This document shows, in pieces, positions 33,876 to 41,910 of a DNA stretch of 64,000 nucleotides. Within the stretch, counting starts at the first letter, position 1. Every line of letters begins with the position of its first letter. The stretch spans positions 124,001-188,000 of the forward strand of contig NZ_BCNO01000002.1 in assembly GCF_001514535.1 (NCBI RefSeq), given 5' to 3'. This DNA comes from Thermodesulfovibrio aggregans (GTDB lineage Bacteria; Nitrospirota; Thermodesulfovibrionia; Thermodesulfovibrionales; Thermodesulfovibrionaceae). The notes beneath the pieces are model-generated. The model worked only from the letters and a program-made list of their open reading frames with translations, did no database searches and was not told where the DNA came from. The translations under genes and the position numbers were made by a program.

Positions 33876-34375
33876 CAGTATTCAATCCCCCTCCTTGCAT
33901 TTATTCCTCTGTCAAAGTAGTGTTTGATTTTTTTCATCTCTGTAACAAGGTCTGCTTTCTCAATGAGCCAATCCGGTGCATTTCTTCCTGTGATTATAAG
34001 CTCAGAGTCTGAGGCAAGGTCAATAAGGTTTTGTGTTTGCTCTTTTGAGATTAACCCCAGGTTTAATGCTATAATCAGTTCATCAAAAACAATTAGATCA
34101 TAATGTTCATTTTTGATAAGGTTTTCAATTTCTTTAATGCAGTCCATCGCAACTTCTAATTGAGAAGGCTCTGGCTTTCCGTAAATAAAGCCTGTGCTAC
34201 AGCGGTAAATCCTGATCAAATCTGGAAATTTCTGAAATATCTCAAGCTCTCCAGTATGTGCACCCTTTATAAACTGAACAAACAGGACTTTTAAACCATT
34301 TCCAATTGCCCTTACAGCAGTTCCAACCGCTGCTGTTGTTTTACCTTTTCCATCACCTGTATAAACATGAATCAT
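33875..34375 (-). CDS. cobO: Cob(I)yrinic acid a,c-diamide adenosyltransferase (CobA/CobO type)
   Basis: A 166-residue enzyme that transfers adenosyl to cob(I)alamin or cobyrinic acid diamide. The P-loop is GDGKGKTTAAVG at residue 7; VLFVQFIKG and LIVFDELIIALN follow the family, as does the NAPDWLIEKADLVTEMK end. It overlaps the phosphatase and marC genes by a base each. The B12-type radical SAM gene in this window is consistent with a cobamide requirement. Confidence 0.93.
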   Translation of the reverse strand: MIHVYTGDGKGKTTAAVGTAVRAIGNGLKVLFVQFIKGAHTGELEIFQKFPDLIRIYRCSTGFIYGKPEPSQLEVAMDCIKEIENLIKNEHYDLIVFDELIIALNLGLISKEQTQNLIDLASDSELIITGRNAPDWLIEKADLVTEMKKIKHYFDRGINARRGIEY

Positions 34376-34965
34376 TAACTGACTCCTAAAATCTTTGTAA
34401 ATCCCTTTTTAATAAGACTCACTGCAATAGCACTCAAAAGAAGTGCCATCACTTTTGCAAAAGCCTTTATTCCGTGAACCCCCATTATTTTTATTACAAA
34501 ATCTGCTTTTTCAAGCATTATCCATGCAATCAATAGATTGAGAGAAAGCGAAAAAATTACCATTGGATATCCGTAGTTTCCCGAAAGAATAATTAAAGTC
34601 GTAAGAGTTGCAGGTCCTGCAAGAAGTGGTGTTCCAATTGGAACAACTCCGAGGGTATCACTCATTGTAAGCTCTTTTTCTTTTACTCTTAAAATGTCAG
34701 AGATTGAGAGTATTAAAAGAAGAATTCCTCCTGCAATCATAAAATCTTCAAGCTTTATTCCAAGTAAGGAAAATATAAAATTTCCGAGAAAAAGAAAGGA
34801 GATTGCCACTAAAAATGCTGTTATTACCGATTGTCGAGCAATATGTTTTCTTTCCTGATCAGGAATGCCTTCCACAAGTGAAATATACAAAGGTAAAATT
34901 CCAGGAGCATCAATTGCAACAAAAAGAGGTATGAATGTAAGTAGAAATGTCTGTAATGTCTCCAC
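34375..34965 (-). CDS. MarC-family membrane protein
   Basis: A 196-residue integral membrane protein with about six helices, matching the MarC family (FVAIDAPGILPLYISL at the N terminus, and GTPLLAGPATLTTLI in the middle). The start is GTG at 34965, directly after the stop of the 53-aa Cys protein gene, so the two are probably coupled. The role of the family is not established. Confidence 0.88.
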   Translation of the reverse strand: METLQTFLLTFIPLFVAIDAPGILPLYISLVEGIPDQERKHIARQSVITAFLVAISFLFLGNFIFSLLGIKLEDFMIAGGILLLILSISDILRVKEKELTMSDTLGVVPIGTPLLAGPATLTTLIILSGNYGYPMVIFSLSLNLLIAWIMLEKADFVIKIMGVHGIKAFAKVMALLLSAIAVSLIKKGFTKILGVS

Positions 34966-35127
34966 TTATTTTTTTTCTTCTTCCGCTTCTTTATCTTCTT
35001 CCTCTTCAGTCTTCACTGTTACATCTTTTACAAAATCAGGACATTTCTGTCCTGCTTTGAGGGAAAACTGTTTCTGGCATGTTGCTCTCCATGCACAGAT
35101 AACACACATTGGTTTCTGCTCTGCCAT
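34966..35127 (-). CDS. 53-residue Cys-rich small protein
   Basis: Encodes a protein beginning MAEQKPMCVICAWRATCQKQ and continuing with FSLKAGQKCPDFVKDV, then an acidic tail rich in Glu and Lys. Cysteines 8, 11, 17 and 29 could form a zinc or Fe-S site (C-x2-C-x5-C-x11-C). The ATG at 35125-35127 has GGAGGA nine bases upstream. The pattern CxxCxWRxxCxxxF...CPDF looks conserved in anaerobic bacteria in my recollection, which I cannot verify. It sits between the HEPN gene and marC in the same strand run. Confidence 0.72.
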   Translation of the reverse strand: MAEQKPMCVICAWRATCQKQFSLKAGQKCPDFVKDVTVKTEEEEDKEAEEEKK

Positions 35128-35136
35128 TCGTTCCTC

Positions 35137-35547
35137 CTAAATTTTTATTAATTTTCTTGCAACTTCAACTACCTTCTTTGCACCCTCTATAGCTTTCAAT
35201 GCATCAGCATGAGTGTATTCTTCAGAGGGGATAAAGTCTATATCACCATAAAAGGAGAGTTCTCTTTCCTTTCTGAGCCATTTTGATACTTCCGCAATTT
35301 CAGGTAAATCCTTATGAACTTCCTCAGGAAATTTTTCCATGTGTTCAAGAATTATGCCTCCAACATCATGCCATTTTGGAGGATCTATGCCTATCTGTCT
35401 TAGCATTGCCTTCTGAGCAAGTTCAACCACCTCCTGTGCCTCTCTTATAACATCAGAGTAGTCTTCTTTTTTTAGGAAAAATTCCAGTACCTCTAATCTT
35501 GTTATGGCTTTTTTCATGTATTCTACAGCAAGTTTGTGAGCTGTCAT
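35137..35547 (-). CDS. HEPN-domain protein
   Basis: A 136-residue helical protein matching the HEPN fold of the nucleotidyltransferase-linked type (EAQEVVELAQKAMLRQIG, then PPKWHDVG and a C-terminal YTHADALKAIEGAKKVV). The R-x4-6-H RNase motif of toxic HEPN proteins is not evident, since the nearest arginine and histidine are too far apart. Its start overlaps the MNT gene stop by four bases, making a canonical MNT-HEPN pair. Such pairs act as toxin-antitoxin or as non-toxic accessory modules. Confidence 0.85.
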   Translation of the reverse strand: MTAHKLAVEYMKKAITRLEVLEFFLKKEDYSDVIREAQEVVELAQKAMLRQIGIDPPKWHDVGGIILEHMEKFPEEVHKDLPEIAEVSKWLRKERELSFYGDIDFIPSEEYTHADALKAIEGAKKVVEVARKLIKI

Positions 35548-36041
35548 AGCTCTATTGTGTCTCCAAATTTATAATCAGGTTTTAGTTCCCAGTAGTATCC
35601 ACCTTTAGAGTAAACCTTTCTTGCACCGAGACTTTTAAGTTTTTCCTTTAGTGTCTCCAGATATTTCTTGAAAAAGTCATTTCTATCAAACAGAATTTTG
35701 ACATTTTCTGTCATGTCAAGAAAAAGAGGGCTACCAATCTGAACTTCTTCAGGAGTTTTAAAAACAGGAGAAAGCGTTATATAGATGCCTTGTTTTAACA
35801 GTCTCATTATGTCTTCCTCAAACTTAACCTCAATGTTTTTAATAAATTCTTCAACTCTTTTCACTCTTCCCTTTGGTAAATCCTTTGCAACGATTAATAT
35901 ATCAATATCACTGTCAGGTCTGAAAGTATCAGAAGCCAGAGAGCCAAAGATTACGAGGCTTACAAGTCTGTCACTGTAAAAATTGACTATTTCTTTTGAA
36001 AGCTTTTCAACTAAATCGTAGTATTTTTGTCTGTATCCCAT
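35544..36041 (-). CDS. MNT-type nucleotidyltransferase (partner of HEPN)
   Basis: A 165-residue minimal nucleotidyltransferase. The active-site pattern is GSLASDTFRPDSDIDILI (GS-x9-DxD) near residues 34-50. Downstream there is a third acidic residue in FEEDIMRLL. These enzymes can adenylylate or otherwise modify a HEPN partner. It overlaps the HEPN gene. It lies just downstream of recO on the same strand. Confidence 0.86.
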   Translation of the reverse strand: MGYRQKYYDLVEKLSKEIVNFYSDRLVSLVIFGSLASDTFRPDSDIDILIVAKDLPKGRVKRVEEFIKNIEVKFEEDIMRLLKQGIYITLSPVFKTPEEVQIGSPLFLDMTENVKILFDRNDFFKKYLETLKEKLKSLGARKVYSKGGYYWELKPDYKFGDTIEL

Positions 36042-36047
36042 GTTTTA

Positions 36048-36743
36048 TTATACCCTAATACTGCTTAAAATATGATTCTTTAAAAAGTCCTCAATTTCCA
36101 TGAGCAATTTTTCTGATATTCTAACTCTTTCAAGATAAGACAAACTCCAGTTTGACATCTCACTGAGGATTTTAACCACTCCCTGAGACAACTGTGATGA
36201 TTCTCTGCCTGAAGCACAGTTTTTACAGATTACAAAACCCTGTGAGTAGTGAGTTTCGCCATTTAATCGGTTATGGCAGACTCCACAGTGCTGAAAATCA
36301 GGTAGAAACCCGAGAATTTTCAATGTTTTTATTTTGAGAAAAATAGTGTAGTTTTCTACTTTCTGAGTTTTCTTTATAGAAAAAAGACTGTTTAAAAAGA
36401 GAGAGAAAAGTTCAATATTTGGCTCTCTTTTTGGTAGGATATCGAGAAAAAGCTTTAAAACTTCAGAGAGTTTCAGAAAAAGCTTGTAATTTTCCCTTAT
36501 TGTTTGAAAAGACTCCAATATGTCCGACTGGATCACTCTCTGCAGTCTGTCTTCTCTTCCGATGAAAGAAATTCTCGAGTAGGTTAAAGGCTCAAAAGAA
36601 CTTCCCCACCGACTTTTTATCTTTCGGGGACTTTTGGCAAAAAGATTTATTAAACCAAAGTCTTTGCTTAAATAGGTGACAATTAAGTCTGCCTCTGCAT
36701 AGTCTGTGTTGTTGATGACTATTCCTTCAGTGCTATAGATCAC
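36048..36743 (-). CDS. recO: DNA repair protein RecO
   Basis: A 231-residue protein of the RecFOR pathway. The N-terminal OB fold (YSTEGIVINNTDYAEADLIV), the SPRKIKSRWGSSFEP patch and the zinc-finger-like cysteines (CGVCHNRLNGETHYS...CKNC) are present. Its stop codon is separated from MNT by six bases; it overlaps the bifunctional nuclease gene by one base. Standard length. Confidence 0.94.
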   Translation of the reverse strand: MIYSTEGIVINNTDYAEADLIVTYLSKDFGLINLFAKSPRKIKSRWGSSFEPLTYSRISFIGREDRLQRVIQSDILESFQTIRENYKLFLKLSEVLKLFLDILPKREPNIELFSLFLNSLFSIKKTQKVENYTIFLKIKTLKILGFLPDFQHCGVCHNRLNGETHYSQGFVICKNCASGRESSQLSQGVVKILSEMSNWSLSYLERVRISEKLLMEIEDFLKNHILSSIRV

Positions 36744-37195
36744 TACATTATGTTGCCAAAGTCTTCAGGTTTTAGATTCTTGAGCCACTCTTCAAGCTCA
36801 TCGGCTTTTCTCAGCTCAAAGATTCCTTCTTCAACAAATATTGGTGCCTGGACTCTTAAGGCAATTGCTACAGCATCGGAAGGTCTGGAGTCAATTGCTC
36901 TTTCTCTTACTCCATCATGGGCATAAATAAGAGCATAGTAGGTGTTGTCAATCAAGTCAGTTATGACAACCTTTGTAATACGAACTTCAAGCTCTTCAAG
37001 AATGTTTTTTATAAGATCGTGGGTTAATGGTCTTGGAGTAAGCACTTTGCCAAGTGCCAGTGCAATTGAGTCAGCCTCTGGTTTACCAATCCATATGGGA
37101 AGTGTCTCATCTCCATCTATCTGTTGAAGTAGCAGAATATACATTCCACTTCTTGGATCAAAAAGCAGTCCTTCTACTTTCATCTCAATTAACAT
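36743..37195 (-). CDS. Bifunctional nuclease family protein (DUF151)
   Basis: A 150-residue protein of the BFN family (DUF151). Signature segments are LLQQIDGDETLPIWIG, TPRPLTHDLIKNILEEL and IDSRPSDAVAIALRV. The Arg-Pro-Ser-Asp and Glu residues are conserved in the family, reported to have DNase and RNase activity in some plants and bacteria. It lies between recO and era with one-base overlaps, so it is likely co-transcribed with them. The activity here is unproven. Confidence 0.92.
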   Translation of the reverse strand: MLIEMKVEGLLFDPRSGMYILLLQQIDGDETLPIWIGKPEADSIALALGKVLTPRPLTHDLIKNILEELEVRITKVVITDLIDNTYYALIYAHDGVRERAIDSRPSDAVAIALRVQAPIFVEEGIFELRKADELEEWLKNLKPEDFGNIM

Positions 37196-37196
37196 T

Positions 37197-38066
37197 TTAA
37201 TACCCCAATGATTTTAATAACATATCTCTTTGTCTCCACTTTTTTCTAACCTTTACCCATACCTCAAGGAAAACTTTTGTCTGAAGAAATCTTTCAATCT
37301 CAAGCCTTGCCTCTTGTGCTATCTTTTTCAGTCTTTCGCCCTTTTTTCCTATTATAATAATTTTCTGACCTTCTCTTTCAACATAAATATTTGCCCCGAT
37401 TCTAAGCAGTTTTTCACTCTCTTCCCAATTTTCTATTTCTACAGCTACAGAATAGGGAATCTCATCATAGGTGTATTTCATAACTTTTTCCCTTATAAAC
37501 TCGCTCACCAAAAATCTTTCTGCCTGATCTGTGAGCATATCCTCTGGATAAAGCTTTGGAGATTCCGGAATATAATAGATGACTCTTTCAATCAGTCGTT
37601 CAACTCCGTCATTTTTAAGGGCAGAAATTGGAATTATCTCCTTGAAGGAATATAAATCTTTATAACTGTCTATTAATGGAAGAAGACTTTGTTTTGAAAC
37701 TGTGTCAATTTTATTAATGGCAAGAATAACAGGTTTGTTGATTTTTTTTAGTTTTTCAATAATTGAAAATTCACCCTCTGATGGAGATTGAGGCTCTACC
37801 ATGAAAACTATTAAGTCAACCATATCCATTGCCTGATGAGCTTCTTTAACCATGAATTCACCAAGTTTATGTCTTGGTTTATGAATCCCTGGTGTATCAA
37901 CAAAAATAATCTGAGCATCAGGCAAATTTTTTATGCCAATAATTCTATTTCTTGTTGTTTGAGGCTTTTCAGTTACAATGGCGATTTTCTCTCCAATTAC
38001 TGAATTAAGAAGTGTTGATTTGCCTACATTTGGTTTCCCAATTAATGCCACATATCCACACTTCAT
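37197..38066 (-). CDS. era: GTPase Era
   Basis: A 289-residue GTPase needed for 16S rRNA processing and 30S assembly. G1 is GKPNVGKST, G3 is DTPG, and G4 is NKID. The C-terminal KH domain (KIIIIGKKGERLKKI) binds the 16S 3' end. The order dnaB-...-aat-era-bfn-recO is preserved. The start overlaps the aminotransferase stop by four bases. Confidence 0.97.
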   Translation of the reverse strand: MKCGYVALIGKPNVGKSTLLNSVIGEKIAIVTEKPQTTRNRIIGIKNLPDAQIIFVDTPGIHKPRHKLGEFMVKEAHQAMDMVDLIVFMVEPQSPSEGEFSIIEKLKKINKPVILAINKIDTVSKQSLLPLIDSYKDLYSFKEIIPISALKNDGVERLIERVIYYIPESPKLYPEDMLTDQAERFLVSEFIREKVMKYTYDEIPYSVAVEIENWEESEKLLRIGANIYVEREGQKIIIIGKKGERLKKIAQEARLEIERFLQTKVFLEVWVKVRKKWRQRDMLLKSLGY

Positions 38067-39241
38067 CTGAGTTCTTCCAGTGATTTACGAATTCTTTCAA
38101 TGCCCTTTGCTAAATTTTCCATACTTGTTGCATAAGATATTCTTATATATCCTTCAGTCCCAAAGGCAGAGCCAGGAACCAGAGCTACAAAAGCTTTTTC
38201 AAGAAGGTAGATGCTTAGGTCCATAGATGAATTTATTCCATTTTTCCCAAGTACTTTGTTTACGTTAGGAAAAACATAGAAAGCACCTTTAGGCATCCTG
38301 CAGGAAACTCCTGCGATATTGTTTAACTCTTTCACAAGATAGTCTCTTCTTTTTTCAAACTCCTGACGCATCTTTTCCACACAGTCCTGAGGTCCTTTCA
38401 ATGCTGCCACAGCTGCTTTTTGAGCAATTGATGTTGGATTTGAGGTTGACTGGCTCTGAATTTTTGTCATGGTTTTGATTATCTCTACGGGTCCTGCTGC
38501 ATATCCAATTCTCCAGCCGGTCATTGCATGGGATTTACTTAAACCATTTACAACAATGGTTCTTTCCTTAACTTCTTCACTTAAGGATGCAATACTTATG
38601 TGTTTTTCACCATCGTAGATGAGTTTCTCATATATTTCATCGGAGATGATGTAAATATTGTTCTTTAAAGCGATCTCTGCAATTTCTTCAAGGGCTTTTT
38701 TGGTGTAGATAAATCCCGTTGGATTTGACGGTGAGTTAATTATAATTGCTTTGGTTCGTGGAGTAATTTTTTCCTTTAGAGCATCTGGCTCAACCATAAA
38801 ATCATTTTCTTCTTTTGTCTCTACAATTACTGGTTGAGCATCATTTATGAGTACCTGATCAGGATAGGATACCCAGTAAGGTGAAGGAATAATTACCTCA
38901 TCTCCCGGACCAAACAATGCCTGAGCAATGTTATAGAGAGAGTGCTTTGCTCCACAGGATACAAGAATATTTTCTTTTCCGTATTTTAATCCGTTGTCTC
39001 TTTCAAGTTTTTCAATTATCGCCTCTTTAAGTTCATCAATTCCACCAACAGGAGTGTATTTTGTAAATCCATCTCTGATTGCCTTTATTGCAGCTTCCTT
39101 AATATGCTCAGGAGTATCAAAGTCTGGCTCTCCTACTCCGAAATTTACCACATCAAAGCCTTTTGCTTTAAGTTCCTTTGCTTTTGAATCAACTGCAAGT
39201 GTAGGTGAAGGTTTAACCTTTTTGGCCCTTTCCGCTATCAT
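38063..39241 (-). CDS. Pyridoxal-phosphate aspartate aminotransferase family enzyme
   Basis: A 392-residue fold-type I aminotransferase close to the Ib aspartate transaminase class. The PLP lysine lies in NGLSKSHAMTGWRIGYA, preceded by the NSPSNPTGF and SDEIYEKLIYD motifs. The C-terminal RISYATSMENL carries the substrate-carboxylate arginine. It probably makes aspartate, or prephenate-type transamination as in some Ib enzymes; the specificity is not set by sequence. It overlaps alr and era. Confidence 0.92.
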   Translation of the reverse strand: MIAERAKKVKPSPTLAVDSKAKELKAKGFDVVNFGVGEPDFDTPEHIKEAAIKAIRDGFTKYTPVGGIDELKEAIIEKLERDNGLKYGKENILVSCGAKHSLYNIAQALFGPGDEVIIPSPYWVSYPDQVLINDAQPVIVETKEENDFMVEPDALKEKITPRTKAIIINSPSNPTGFIYTKKALEEIAEIALKNNIYIISDEIYEKLIYDGEKHISIASLSEEVKERTIVVNGLSKSHAMTGWRIGYAAGPVEIIKTMTKIQSQSTSNPTSIAQKAAVAALKGPQDCVEKMRQEFEKRRDYLVKELNNIAGVSCRMPKGAFYVFPNVNKVLGKNGINSSMDLSIYLLEKAFVALVPGSAFGTEGYIRISYATSMENLAKGIERIRKSLEELR

Positions 39242-40335
39242 GTTTCCTCCTCTTTGATATATTTTCTTTTTGCTCTACTTCCTAAGGAAGTTAATACTTC
39301 ATAAGGGATTGTTTCTGCCCATTCGGCAATATCATAGGCTGTAACTTTTTCATTACCTGATTCTCCAAGCACGATAACTTCATCATCAACTTTTGCCTCA
39401 GGAATATCTGTTAGGTCTATCATTGTAAGATCCATACAGACTTTGCCTATAACAGGCGCTTTTTTGCCCCTAACAATAACCCATGCACGGTTACTTAACT
39501 TTCTAAAGTATCCATCAGCATATCCTACAGGAATAACTCCAATTAGACTATCTCTCTTTGTTATAAAAGTTCTTCCATAGCTTATTGGTGAACCTGCTGG
39601 AAGTTTTCTTATATCAACCATCTTGGTTTTAACTGTCATGCAGGGTCTTAAATCACTATCAAAGTTTTGACAGTATCCATAGAGCATCAGACCTGGTCTT
39701 ACTGCATCAAACAAAGCCTCTGGATAAGCTATTCCATCAGAGTTTGTGATGTGGAATACCGGATTAATTCCCAAAGCTTTAACGCATCTCTGAATTTCCT
39801 TAAATCTGTTTATCTGCTCAGCAGTCCACTCTCTGTTTTTTGCTTCCGAAAGATGACTCATAATACCTTCAATTTTTATATTTGGTAACTGAGCTATTTT
39901 CCTTATTGTCTCACAGGGTGCATCATAAATTCCAAGTCTTCCCATGCCTGTTTCCACTTTGATATGAACCGATAAGGAGGTATTTCTTCTTACTGCTTCT
40001 TTTGAGAGAGCCTCAACCTGTTTAAAGTCAAATATTACAGGAGTAAGATTGTATTCAAATATTCCTTCAACTTCTCTGTCAAAAAGAACGATGATTTTAG
40101 ACTTTATTCCTGCCTGTCTCAGCGCAACTGCTTCTTCAAAAAAAGCTACTCCAAAGGCAAAGATGTCCTGTTTTTCAAAAAATTGGGCAACCTCTACTGC
40201 TCCGTGTCCATAGGCATCAGCTTTTACAATCGGTATTATCCTGCAGGCTGGATCCACTGATTTTACGATGTTTTTTATCCTTTGAAAGTTGTGGTTTAAG
40301 GCTTTTAAATCTATCTCTGCTTCAAGAAATCTCAC
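39238..40335 (-). CDS. alr: Alanine racemase
   Basis: A 365-residue PLP enzyme supplying D-alanine for peptidoglycan. The PLP lysine is K38 in VKADAYGHG. The catalytic tyrosine is in the C-terminal domain within SPISYGRTF. The family has a TIM barrel and a beta C-terminal domain; both are complete. It ends overlapping the aminotransferase by four bases and starts two bases after tatA. Confidence 0.96.
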   Translation of the reverse strand: MRFLEAEIDLKALNHNFQRIKNIVKSVDPACRIIPIVKADAYGHGAVEVAQFFEKQDIFAFGVAFFEEAVALRQAGIKSKIIVLFDREVEGIFEYNLTPVIFDFKQVEALSKEAVRRNTSLSVHIKVETGMGRLGIYDAPCETIRKIAQLPNIKIEGIMSHLSEAKNREWTAEQINRFKEIQRCVKALGINPVFHITNSDGIAYPEALFDAVRPGLMLYGYCQNFDSDLRPCMTVKTKMVDIRKLPAGSPISYGRTFITKRDSLIGVIPVGYADGYFRKLSNRAWVIVRGKKAPVIGKVCMDLTMIDLTDIPEAKVDDEVIVLGESGNEKVTAYDIAEWAETIPYEVLTSLGSRAKRKYIKEEET

Positions 40336-40337
40336 AT

Positions 40338-40523
40338 CTATTTTTTGCTCTCATCTTCCTTTTTTGGAGTTACATCAATCTCATCCTTTTCAGATGTGGC
40401 TTTTTTAAAGTTTCTTATGGCTTCTCCAATTCCTCTTCCAATCTGTGGTAGTCTTGTTGCTCCAAAAAGAATTATGACTATTACAAGAATTATCATTAAC
40501 TCCTGTGTTCCTAAGCCAAACAT
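40338..40523 (-). CDS. tatA: Sec-independent translocase TatA/E-type protein
   Basis: A 61-residue protein. One N-terminal transmembrane helix ([19 protein letters not shown]) is followed by an amphipathic helix ([15 protein letters not shown]) and a polar tail, as in TatA/TatE. It forms the translocation pore of the twin-arginine pathway that exports folded redox proteins. The tat partner genes are not in the window. It overlaps the mobA end by 13 bases. Confidence 0.92.
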   Translation of the reverse strand: MFGLGTQELMIILVIVIILFGATRLPQIGRGIGEAIRNFKKATSEKDEIDVTPKKEDESKK

Positions 40524-41122
40524 TTTTTGCCCTCCTCTGTAAGAATTTTTAAGTCTTCCTCTGTATTTATGTTAATAAAAGATAACCCTTCTTCATCCAA
40601 ATTTGCAACATCAACTACCTGAGCTTTAACATCCTCAATGAGTTTCATCATGCTGAGTTTGTCCTGTTTGAGCAGATTTTCCAATTCATTCAATATATCC
40701 TTAGAGTAAATTCCTGGTAAAGGATAAATTTTCTCTCTATAGCGAGCAACAGTAATAGGAGTTTTCCTATTAGCATGTTTTTCGCTCAGGAAATAAACAA
40801 TTTCTTTTTTAACAAAAGGCATATCGCATGCAAAGGCAAATACATCGTATCTGGAATTTTTCAATGCCACATGAATTCCTGCCATTGGTCCTTTGAAAGG
40901 ATAAATGTCTCCAAGCACAGGGATTCCTGTATAAAAGTAAAACTCTGGAGAGTTTGTAACAATGAAAACTTCTTCAAATACTTCCTTTAAATTGGTAAGA
41001 AGAATATCAACGAGCTTTTTATTATCTAAAGAGAGCAAACATTTATTGATCTTCATCCGTGATGATTTTCCACCTGCGAGTATTACACCTGTAAGAGCTA
41101 TTTTAGATGACCACTGCACCAA
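40511..41122 (-). CDS. mobA: Molybdenum cofactor guanylyltransferase
   Basis: A 203-residue enzyme that transfers GMP to molybdopterin. The GTP-binding motif is [13 protein letters not shown] near residue 17. The [13 protein letters not shown] and [10 protein letters not shown] motifs follow the family pattern. The start is a TTG/GTG region with a weak ribosome site (41122). It overlaps the MEMO1 gene stop by 20 bases. Because Mo- or W-containing enzymes use the product, it fits an anaerobic respiratory metabolism. Confidence 0.92.
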   Translation of the reverse strand: MVQWSSKIALTGVILAGGKSSRMKINKCLLSLDNKKLVDILLTNLKEVFEEVFIVTNSPEFYFYTGIPVLGDIYPFKGPMAGIHVALKNSRYDVFAFACDMPFVKKEIVYFLSEKHANRKTPITVARYREKIYPLPGIYSKDILNELENLLKQDKLSMMKLIEDVKAQVVDVANLDEEGLSFININTEEDLKILTEEGKKCLA

Positions 41123-41909
41123 GATATCCTACAACTCTGTTATAGTCTCTGCTTACCTCAGCAGAGGTAGTGTATTTAATGATCTGAACTTCCTTTGCAC
41201 CAAGAAGCTTTGTTGTCTGAAGCATAACTGTTGTTGGAATTATTCCGCACATTGATATCTTATGCTCCATTACAGTATTGTAAAGTCCCTGAGGATCAAA
41301 GGCTTTTATTTTTTCAATAGCCAGTGCATCCACCTTTCTCGCCAGATCATCGGGTAAATAGTGACTCATATCTGTGCTTGAAATGATAACAACTCTACTT
41401 TCAAGTCCAAGTTCTTTAACTGCCCTGGCAATTCCCTGTGATAGATTGAAACATTCCTCAAGAGAAAGCATCTTCAATGTTATTGGTACAATCTGAGCTT
41501 TAGGATTTAGCTTATAAATAAACGGGAGCTGAACCTCTAAGGAATGCTCGTAAACATGAGCCTGAAAGTCTTCTTTTGCAGAAGAGTAACTCAGGATTTT
41601 ACTTGCAAGTTCTTCATTAATCTTTAAACTTCCTAAGGGTATTTCCCACTCTCCCTCTCTCATCAAAGAAATATCTGCTCCATAACCGGTATGATTTGGT
41701 CCAAGAAGAATGAATATTTCTTTTGGTATCATTTTTGAATATACTAAACCTGCTACATGGCCAGAGTAAACATATCCTGCATGAGGACATATTGCACCAT
41801 AGCAGTTGATTCTTTCCTGAGCGGGTATGTATTCTTCAATTTCATAGATAAGCTCTTTAGGATTAGATGGATAAAAATATCCTGCTACTGCTGGCTTTCT
41901 CCTTAACAT
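41103..41909 (-). CDS. amrB: AmmeMemoRadiSam system protein B (MEMO1 family)
   Basis: A 268-residue protein of the MEMO1 family. Conserved segments are RKPAVAGYFYPS near the start, CPHAGYVYSGHVAG, LGPNHTGYG, EHSLEVQLPFI and SSTDMSHY. The family is linked to a radical SAM and an AMMECR1 partner, absent from this window. The activity is unknown. It is placed just downstream of dnaB. Confidence 0.92.
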   Translation of the reverse strand: MLRRKPAVAGYFYPSNPKELIYEIEEYIPAQERINCYGAICPHAGYVYSGHVAGLVYSKMIPKEIFILLGPNHTGYGADISLMREGEWEIPLGSLKINEELASKILSYSSAKEDFQAHVYEHSLEVQLPFIYKLNPKAQIVPITLKMLSLEECFNLSQGIARAVKELGLESRVVIISSTDMSHYLPDDLARKVDALAIEKIKAFDPQGLYNTVMEHKISMCGIIPTTVMLQTTKLLGAKEVQIIKYTTSAEVSRDYNRVVGYLGAVVI

Positions 41910-41910
41910 C

